Source of the DNA: Treponema sp. UBA4319
Lineage (GTDB): Bacteria; Spirochaetota; Spirochaetia; Treponematales; Treponemataceae
DNA: 5,990 bases
Assembly (NCBI GenBank): GCA_002393865.1
Contig: DGUD01000162.1
Span: 1 to 5,990 of the forward strand
Reading direction: 5' to 3'
Shown piece after piece: positions 1 to 3,873 of this stretch. Numbering within the stretch: the first letter of the stretch is position 1; the number at the start of each line of letters is the position of its first letter. The notes beneath the pieces are model-generated. The model had not been told where the DNA came from, ran no database searches, and worked only from the letters and a program-made list of their open reading frames with translations. A program made the position numbers and the translations under genes.

Positions 1-28
1 CATCATGGCACCGGAAAAATCAGTGACA

Positions 29-65
29 GCCTTCGTGGGAATCGAGTAGCCCTCCGCACGAAGGC
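29..65 (-). other. Inverted repeat / hairpin near window edge
   Basis: A perfect 9-bp inverted repeat (GCCTTCGTG at 29-37, CACGAAGGC at 57-65) encloses a 19-nt loop. Read on the minus strand, a run of five T follows about nine bases after the stem, so it could act as a weak terminator or as a leader structure for a gene beyond the left edge. Two minus-strand ATGs at 4-6 and 1-3 have no Shine-Dalgarno site, so no start is called. Confidence 0.45.
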
Positions 66-99
66 GAATGGCTTCAGCATGAAAACAAAAATGCGCTCC

Positions 100-125
100 G
101 GGCAAGAGGCTTTCGCCCCTTGCCC
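100..125 (-). other. RNA hairpin with GAAA tetraloop
   Basis: Read as minus-strand RNA, this is an 11-bp stem (GGGCAAGGGGC with GCCUCUUGCCC, one G-U pair) closed by a GAAA tetraloop of the stable GNRA class. As plus-strand RNA the wobble becomes an A-C mismatch, so the minus-strand reading is favoured. A T-rich stretch interrupted by one G follows eight bases later. It is part of the 70-247 element. Confidence 0.6.
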
Positions 126-127
126 AA

Positions 128-150
128 CCGGAATTGCGCCGCAATTCCGG
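128..150. other. Perfect 10-bp palindrome with 3-nt loop
   Basis: CCGGAATTGC at 128-137 and GCAATTCCGG at 141-150 are perfect inverted copies around the trinucleotide GCC. It sits two bases from the GAAA-tetraloop hairpin and inside the 70-247 element. No T tract follows on either strand, so it is a structural module, not a terminator. Confidence 0.6.
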
Positions 151-153
151 CAG

Positions 154-214
154 AAAAAACGCCCGGACTGCCGGTTGCACGCTTCGCTTTGCAAATGGCA
201 GCCCGGACGTTTTT
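154..214. terminator. Bidirectional terminator-like long hairpin
   Basis: Two 20-nt arms (160-179 and 190-209) pair around a 10-nt loop. In minus-strand RNA there are sixteen Watson-Crick pairs, two G-U wobbles and two adjacent mismatches. Six T follow the stem directly on the minus strand (A154-159 on plus), and five T follow directly on the plus strand (210-214), so the fold could terminate in both directions. It lies downstream of the leucine-rich-repeat gene, behind that gene's closer terminator, and within the 70-247 element. It may be an intrinsic part of the element and not a gene terminator. Confidence 0.6.
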
Positions 215-265
215 CCGCTTCCGCGCATTTTTTTTCATATTGAATCCAGCTTTCCTTCTGCGGAG

Positions 266-299
266 AAAAAAAAGCACCGGGCGGAACCGCGCCGGTGCT
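266..299 (-). terminator. Rho-independent terminator of the leucine-rich-repeat gene
   Basis: On the minus strand, AGCACCGG and CCGGTGCT form an 8-bp stem around an 11-nt loop that can add a few inner GC pairs. A run of eight T follows at once (A266-273 on plus). It begins 21 nt after the TAG stop at 321, the expected place for an intrinsic terminator. Confidence 0.88.
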
Positions 300-320
300 G
301 CAGGCATGAGGACAGCTGTG

Positions 321-728
321 CTACCACGCTTCCTCCACTTTATAGAAATAGTAGCGGCCAGAGCGGAACATGGCGGCGTTTGCCGACGGGTCGCTCAGGT
401 CAACGCGCGTCCCCATCGTCTGCTTCTGCCAGTTCGCAGGATCCTGCGTGGCATACCAGCCGCTGTCATCGTCAAAGGAGATGCTCAGCAGGTTGGGGCA
501 GTTGAAGAACGCGTTTTTGTCAATGCTGGTGACGGAATACGGGATGGTCACCAGCACCAGATCCTTGCGGTTGCGGTACGCTCCGTAGCCAAGGCTCGTC
601 ACGGATTCGGAGATTTCCTCAATCCGGCTGTCCTTCTGGGCTTCCGCGGTATCAGACGCAAAGGCATACACCGCAAAGGGTGCCAGCAGCAGGACAAGAA
701 CTTTGATTTTATCGCTCAATCTAATCAT
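321..728 (-). CDS. Small secreted BspA-like leucine-rich-repeat protein
   Basis: This 135-residue protein has an N-terminal signal sequence: charged residues 1-9, a hydrophobic core 10-21, and a likely cleavage after the YAFA at 21-24. There is no lipobox cysteine. Residues 56-85 match one BspA-type (LRR_5) unit, with the pattern LVTIPYSVTSIDKNAFFNCPNL followed by LLSISFDD. The C-terminal part (W91, then G106 and VDLSDPSANAAMF at 109-121, then an aromatic YYFY) resembles a tail common on Treponema BspA-like proteins. Such repeats act outside the cell in adhesion or protein contact in some members, but with a single repeat no binding partner can be named. The ATG at 728 is preceded by AGGAGG with a 5-nt gap, which fixes the start. 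It is monocistronic, with its own promoter (812-840) and terminator (266-299). The family call is fairly sure; the function is unknown. Confidence 0.85.
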   Translation of the reverse strand: MIRLSDKIKVLVLLLAPFAVYAFASDTAEAQKDSRIEEISESVTSLGYGAYRNRKDLVLVTIPYSVTSIDKNAFFNCPNLLSISFDDDSGWYATQDPANWQKQTMGTRVDLSDPSANAAMFRSGRYYFYKVEEAW

Positions 729-733
729 ATCCG

Positions 734-739
734 CCTCCT
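734..739 (-). promoter_or_regulatory. Ribosome binding site of the leucine-rich-repeat gene
   Basis: A full AGGAGG on the minus strand stands five bases before the ATG at 728 and confirms that start. A second AGGAGG at 777-782 in the leader has no start codon at a useful distance. Confidence 0.85.
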
Positions 740-811
740 TGCACCAGATGTGTGCGGAGAAAGCGGCCTAGCTTTTCCTCCTGAAGGCTGCGGCAGCTTC
801 CTTCCTTCTTT

Positions 812-840
812 AGTATACACCTTCCGCAGGCAGCTGGCAA
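812..840 (-). promoter_or_regulatory. Sigma-70 promoter of the leucine-rich-repeat gene
   Basis: On the minus strand, TTGCCA (835-840) and TATACT (812-817) are separated by exactly 17 bp, and each box matches consensus at five of six positions. Transcription would start near 805, giving a leader of about 77 nt before the ATG at 728. This is the best promoter in the window. Confidence 0.8.
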
Positions 841-875
841 GCAAAAATATCAAAAATCTCTAAAAAACAATTAGT

Positions 876-931
876 CTGTCCGGAGGCCGGCAGCTTTTCC
901 CCATCCCAGCCAGCGCCACTGCGCCGGACAG
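876..931. other. Intergenic inverted repeat
   Basis: CTGTCCGG at 876-883 and CCGGACAG at 924-931 are perfect 8-bp inverted copies 40 nt apart. It lies between the protease terminator (988-1018) and the promoter of the leucine-rich-repeat gene. In minus-strand RNA a T6 run begins about nine bases after the stem, so it could be a weak second terminator, or an operator-like site. The rest of 841-987 shows no reading frame or recognisable motif. Confidence 0.35.
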
Positions 932-987
932 CAGCAAAAACGGGGGCCGAGGCACCCTGCTCTGGCGGCAGACCCGCACCCGAAGGC

Positions 988-1018
988 AAAAAAATGCCGG
1001 GCAGGAATATGCCCGGCA
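988..1018 (-). terminator. Rho-independent terminator of the M48 protease gene
   Basis: On the minus strand a perfect 9-bp stem (TGCCGGGCA with TGCCCGGCA) with a 6-nt loop is followed directly by seven T. It starts 15 nt after the TAA stop at 1034. It separates the protease gene from the leucine-rich-repeat gene. Confidence 0.93.
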
Positions 1019-1033
1019 GTGTCCGCTCAGTCC

Positions 1034-1846
1034 TTATTTCTTTGTGGCCTCGTAGAGCGGGTAGACCTTTGCGGCGACGGTCTGCAAATCCTTGATACGA
1101 GTCTCGTGGGACGGGTGCGTGCTCATGATTTCCGGGGGCTGTGAGCCGCCCAGCGCGGACATCTTTTTCCAGATGCTCACCGCCTCGTAGGGGTCGTAGC
1201 CGGCACGCGCCATCAGCTCGGTGCCGACGTGGTCGGCCTCGGTCTCGTGCTTGCGGGAGAACGGCAGCGAGATGGTGTACTGGGAGGCAAGGGCAAGAGC
1301 CGCCGTGCCAAGGTCGCTCAGCCCGACGACATCGGATACGACGGTGATGCCGAGGCTGCGCAGCGCATCCTGGCTGGCCTGCTCGCGGCTATGCTCGCGG
1401 AGCGCGTGGGAAATCTCGTGCCCCATGACGGCGGCAAGCTCTCCGTCGGTCAGCTTGAGGGAATCGATGATGCCGGTGTACACGACAATCTTTCCGCCGG
1501 GCATGCACCATGCGTTCACGGTATCGTCCTTTATGACGTTCACCTGCCAGTTCCACTTGAGCGCGTCGCTGCGGAAGGTGCCGGTCTGCGCGATGAGCCG
1601 GTTGGCAATGTTGCGGACGCGGTTCGTGACGGCGGCATCGGTGTTCAGCGTGCCGGCGGCCTTTGCCTCGGAGAGCACCTGGGCGTAAGACTGCTCCGCG
1701 CTCTGCTCCATGGTCTCCTCGGAGATGAGCAGCAGCTGGCTGCGGTCGGCGCCGACGGTACCGGCCTCGGTCGTCGTGGAGAGGCAGCTGGTAAAGCACA
1801 AGGTGGCAGCAGCAAAAACCAGTGATTTCACAAAATTCTTCTTCAT
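1034..1846 (-). CDS. M48-family zinc metalloprotease, lipoprotein
   Basis: This 270-residue protein resembles the LoiP/BepA/Oma1 branch of peptidase family M48: envelope proteases that degrade or quality-control misfolded envelope proteins. Residues 1-20 form a lipoprotein signal peptide (MKKNFVKS, hydrophobic core, then FTSC), so Cys21 is the predicted lipidated residue; Phe at -3 fits the relaxed spirochaetal lipobox. The zinc site is HEISH at 143-147 (His143, catalytic Glu144, His147), with the third ligand Glu201 in ETEAD. The C-terminal STHPSHETRIKDL (242-254) is the conserved THP...R motif of this branch. Length is normal and all key residues are present, so it should be active, tethered to a membrane and facing the periplasm. 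An in-frame ATG at 1867 adds seven residues, but the AGGAGA six bases before the ATG at 1846, and the signal peptide starting there, favour the shorter form. The exact orthologue (LoiP, BepA or YcaL type) cannot be settled. Confidence 0.92.
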   Translation of the reverse strand: MKKNFVKSLVFAAATLCFTSCLSTTTEAGTVGADRSQLLLISEETMEQSAEQSYAQVLSEAKAAGTLNTDAAVTNRVRNIANRLIAQTGTFRSDALKWNWQVNVIKDDTVNAWCMPGGKIVVYTGIIDSLKLTDGELAAVMGHEISHALREHSREQASQDALRSLGITVVSDVVGLSDLGTAALALASQYTISLPFSRKHETEADHVGTELMARAGYDPYEAVSIWKKMSALGGSQPPEIMSTHPSHETRIKDLQTVAAKVYPLYEATKK

Positions 1847-1851
1847 AGATA

Positions 1852-1857
1852 TCTCCT
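1852..1857 (-). promoter_or_regulatory. Ribosome binding site deciding the protease start
   Basis: AGGAGA on the minus strand lies five bases upstream of the ATG at 1846. The alternative ATG at 1867 has no comparable site, and this one lies inside its first codons. A small GCAGC/GCTGC hairpin at 1870-1882 sits just upstream in the leader and leaves the site free. Confidence 0.8.
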
Positions 1858-1937
1858 GTGGCCGCACCCGCAGCTTTGCTGCAGGAGGGCACTATCATAC
1901 AGCGGCTTGCCGGAACGATGGAATCCCGGACAAATCC

Positions 1938-1981
1938 AAAGGCGGCCCCAGAATTCCGTCCGGATATTTGAAACCGCCTTT
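1938..1981 (-). other. Inverted repeat in the protease leader
   Basis: AAAGGCGG at 1938-1945 and CCGCCTTT at 1974-1981 are perfect inverted copies separated by 28 nt. If transcription starts near 1977, five GC pairs of this stem form at the very 5' end of the protease leader of about 130 nt, which could stabilise the mRNA. Only three T follow, so it is not a standard terminator. Confidence 0.35.
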
Positions 1982-1983
1982 CC

Positions 1984-2012
1984 AGTATAGCCGAAGGATA
2001 GGCATTGCGCAA
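1984..2012 (-). promoter_or_regulatory. Predicted sigma-70 promoter of the protease gene
   Basis: On the minus strand, TTGCGC (2007-2012) and TATACT (1984-1989) are 17 bp apart; the -10 box matches five of six positions and the -35 box three. Start would be near 1977, with a leader of about 130 nt. A second, weaker candidate is TATGAT at 1894-1899, which would give a leader of about 40 nt but lacks a convincing -35 box. No lysS terminator lies before this promoter, so readthrough from lysS is also possible. Confidence 0.6.
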
Positions 2013-2049
2013 TCAGCTAAAAGCCCTGCCCTGCTCCGGCCAGAAAACT

Positions 2050-3672
2050 TTAATATACACTTAAAATCTTCAAAAGTTTTTCCTTACCGATGATGCGCAT
2101 AAAGCTCGCGAGACGCGGCCCCTGCTCCTTGCCCACCAGCACGCGGTACATCGCGGTGAACAGCGCCTTGGGCTGCATGCCCGCTGCGACGGCGATATCG
2201 TACATCTTCTGCTGCAGCTCCTTGTCGAGAGGGATATCGTCCATGGCGGGGACGACGCTGTCGCGGATCTGCACCACCGCGCGCACAGCGGCCTCATCCA
2301 GCTCGGCCCGGCTGCCGTCAGTGCGCAGGGAGAATTTGAATTCCTCCGGGGCGCATTCCGTCACCCAGAACCACGCGCACTGGCAGCGGCGGCGCAGGCA
2401 CACCTCCTGCTCAGGCTTTACGTCGCCCAGCGAGCGGATGACGGCATCGATATCCCCGGAATAGGTCTGCAGCAGCGTCGTCAGCTGGCGGAACGCAATC
2501 TGGTACGGCATGACGGCAGGCATACCCGGCTCAATCTGCGCGAGCTCGTACACGCGCTTCTCGTGGCGGAAGAGATCGTCGCTCTTTGCCTTCTCCAGCC
2601 CCCAGGCAATGCGCTCGGTGCGGTCGTAGGCCTCGTACATAGTGATGACGTCGATATCGAAACTGATGGCGAACTCGTGGTCGGGCTTGTTCACGGCAAA
2701 GATGTAGCGCAGCAGCTCCGGCTGGTAGACGGCGAGCGCGTCCGGCAGCGCGATGACCTTGCCCTTGGACGAGGACATCTTGCCGGGGATCCCCTTGAGC
2801 CCCACGAAGTCGTACTTCATGGTGAGGGGCGCGTCCCAACCGAAGACCCGCTTTGACACGAGCTTTGCCGTGTCGTAGCTGCCGCCGGGGCTGATGTGGT
2901 CTTTTCCGCCCGGCTCAAAGACGACCTTCTCCTCGTTCCAGCGCATGGGCCAGTCGACGCGCCAGCCCAGCTTGAAGCCCTTGGAGGTGCGCAGGTCGCC
3001 CGTCTCCTTGTTGCCGCAGTCGCACTCATAGGAGACTCCGTATTCCCCGTCGTAGCCAGTGATGCGGGTGGTGTCCTTGTTGCATTTTGAGCAGAATACC
3101 GCGACCGGCCAGTATTCGTCGGAATCCTTCATCTTGTGCTGCTCGTCGCGGTACTCGTTCAGGCACTGCTTGATGAGCTGGCGGTTCTGCATGGCCTTTT
3201 TCATGCCTTCCGCGTAACGGTTGGCACGGTAGCGCTCCGCCTGATAGAGGAATTCCGGGTATATGCCGACGCGGGGCAGCTCCTGCTCTATGTCAACCTC
3301 ATGGTGCCGCGCGTAGTTCTCGTTGCGGCCGGAGGTATCCGGTACCATGGTGATGGGATAGCGCAGGTACTTGCCGAGGGTGTCCGGGTCGGGCATATTG
3401 GCGGGAACCTTGCGGAACACGTCGTAGTCGTCCCAGGAATAGATGAAGCGGACGTTCTTGCCCCGGTCTCGCAGGGCACGCACAATCAGGTCTACGGTCA
3501 TAATCTCGCGGAAATTCCCGATATGGACGGTGCCGGAAGGCGTAATGCCGGAAGCACAGGTATACAGGGGCAGCTCGCCCTTCTGCTGTATTATCCGCTG
3601 CGCCTGCTGGTCTGCCCAGTGGCACAGCTCTTTGGGGTCACGCTGACCCGCGTTCGTGTTTTCGTTACTCAT
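2050..3672 (-). CDS. lysS: Lysyl-tRNA synthetase, class I (archaeal type)
   Basis: This 540-residue enzyme activates lysine with ATP and charges tRNA-Lys in the cytoplasm. It is the class I form, unrelated in fold to the usual bacterial class II LysRS. The Rossmann-fold catalytic domain starts near residue 35. HIGN at 50-53 is the HIGH motif and KMSSSKGK at 298-305 the KMSKS loop. A likely zinc knuckle uses Cys194, Cys197, Cys217 and Cys219. The all-helical anticodon-binding end closes with the conserved GKEQGPRLASFMRIIGKEK (514-532). Length fits the family (roughly 500-550). An open frame runs 31 codons further upstream to 3765, but that part is encoded by a repeat (3721-3747) and the -10 box, and does not look like protein. 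The ATG at 3672 (MSNEN) is therefore chosen. No Shine-Dalgarno site precedes it, and the TATAAT box lies only nine bases away, so the mRNA may be nearly leaderless. No intrinsic terminator was found after the stop. Borrelia and Treponema are known to carry this enzyme. Confidence 0.96.
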   Translation of the reverse strand: MSNENTNAGQRDPKELCHWADQQAQRIIQQKGELPLYTCASGITPSGTVHIGNFREIMTVDLIVRALRDRGKNVRFIYSWDDYDVFRKVPANMPDPDTLGKYLRYPITMVPDTSGRNENYARHHEVDIEQELPRVGIYPEFLYQAERYRANRYAEGMKKAMQNRQLIKQCLNEYRDEQHKMKDSDEYWPVAVFCSKCNKDTTRITGYDGEYGVSYECDCGNKETGDLRTSKGFKLGWRVDWPMRWNEEKVVFEPGGKDHISPGGSYDTAKLVSKRVFGWDAPLTMKYDFVGLKGIPGKMSSSKGKVIALPDALAVYQPELLRYIFAVNKPDHEFAISFDIDVITMYEAYDRTERIAWGLEKAKSDDLFRHEKRVYELAQIEPGMPAVMPYQIAFRQLTTLLQTYSGDIDAVIRSLGDVKPEQEVCLRRRCQCAWFWVTECAPEEFKFSLRTDGSRAELDEAAVRAVVQIRDSVVPAMDDIPLDKELQQKMYDIAVAAGMQPKALFTAMYRVLVGKEQGPRLASFMRIIGKEKLLKILSVY

Positions 3673-3681
3673 GATACGCCG

Positions 3682-3710
3682 ATTATAGAACAAAAGCATG
3701 AAAGATACAA
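3682..3710 (-). promoter_or_regulatory. Predicted lysS promoter, close to the start codon
   Basis: On the minus strand a consensus TATAAT (3682-3687) is preceded at exactly 17 bp by TTGTAT (3705-3710), a weak -35 box matching three of six. The expected start, seven bases after the -10 box, is A at 3675, only three nucleotides before the ATG at 3672. The box also falls inside the longer in-frame extension, which argues against that extension. Confidence 0.65.
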
Positions 3711-3720
3711 CAGAAGGCAG

Positions 3721-3747
3721 GGCTTCAGCATGAAAACAAAAATGCGC
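3721..3747. repeat. Second copy of the 27-nt repeat end
   Basis: These 27 bases are identical to 70-96 and in the same orientation. The similarity stops abruptly on both sides, but the outer flank here contains CGCGGAAGCGG (3752-3762), which also occurs next to the right end of the 70-247 element on its opposite strand. No partner inverted repeat is visible downstream, so this is a solo or truncated end. It lies 11 bp upstream of the lysS -35 box. Confidence 0.8.
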
Positions 3748-3766
3748 GCCCCGCGGAAGCGGCATC

Positions 3767-3820
3767 TGATTCCGGCGGGAGGGGTACCGGATTCCGGCGG
3801 GAGGGGTACCTGATTCCGGC
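3767..3820. repeat. 22-nt tandem direct repeat, about 2.5 copies
   Basis: Two units of 22 nt (3767-3788 and 3789-3810) differ only at their first base. A third starts at 3811 and matches for ten bases (TGATTCCGGC) before diverging. Each full unit ends in GGGGTACC. It lies between the membrane-protein gene and the 27-nt repeat, outside coding sequence. No terminator was found for the upstream gene in 3821-3873, which is GC-rich without a T tract. Confidence 0.85.
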
Positions 3821-3873
3821 CAAATCCGGCCGCTACGCCCCCGCGGTGGCGCGCAAGCCCGGCGACCGCCGCG

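Larger units (their letters stand above)
70..247. repeat. MITE-like palindromic intergenic element with inverted-repeat ends
   Basis: The left end (70-96) begins GGCTTCAGCATG, has an A-rich middle and ends ATGCGC. The right end (223-247), read on the opposite strand, begins GGATTCAATATG, has an A-rich middle and ends ATGCGC. They differ by three substitutions and a two-base gap over about 26 bp. Between them lie three hairpins in series (100-125, 128-150, 160-209). The left end recurs exactly, 27 of 27 bases, at 3721-3747, so these ends belong to a repeated sequence. There is no coding capacity and no obvious target-site duplication. Size, terminal inverted repeats and hairpin-rich interior resemble a miniature inverted-repeat element. 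The alternative is a composite of separate intergenic repeat modules. The repeat and the hairpins are seen directly; the mobile-element reading is inference. Confidence 0.55.

Noticed and set aside
1..6. Minus-strand ATGATG at the left edge as a gene start
   Set aside because: There is no Shine-Dalgarno site before it and only two codons are visible, so a start cannot be supported.
777..782. AGGAGG in the leader of the leucine-rich-repeat gene as a sign of a leader peptide
   Set aside because: No ATG, GTG or TTG lies at a usable distance on the minus strand, and a TAG follows within ten bases.
120..863. Plus-strand open frame of 247 codons
   Set aside because: It runs through two terminator hairpins, the whole leucine-rich-repeat gene on the other strand and that gene's promoter, so it is a shadow frame.
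2044..2080. AAAACTTT/AAAGTTTT inverted repeat across the lysS stop as a terminator
   Set aside because: The stem is almost entirely A-T with a 21-nt loop, overlaps the last codons, and lacks the GC-rich stem of an intrinsic terminator.
3136..3813. Plus-strand open frame of 225 codons
   Set aside because: It is antisense to the lysS catalytic domain and runs through the repeat and tandem array; no ribosome binding site or recognisable domain.
3749..3873. Right-hand partner of the 27-nt repeat, which would make a second full element
   Set aside because: No inverted copy of the repeat end occurs in this gap or nearby in the membrane-protein gene; only the CGCGGAAGCGG similarity is present.
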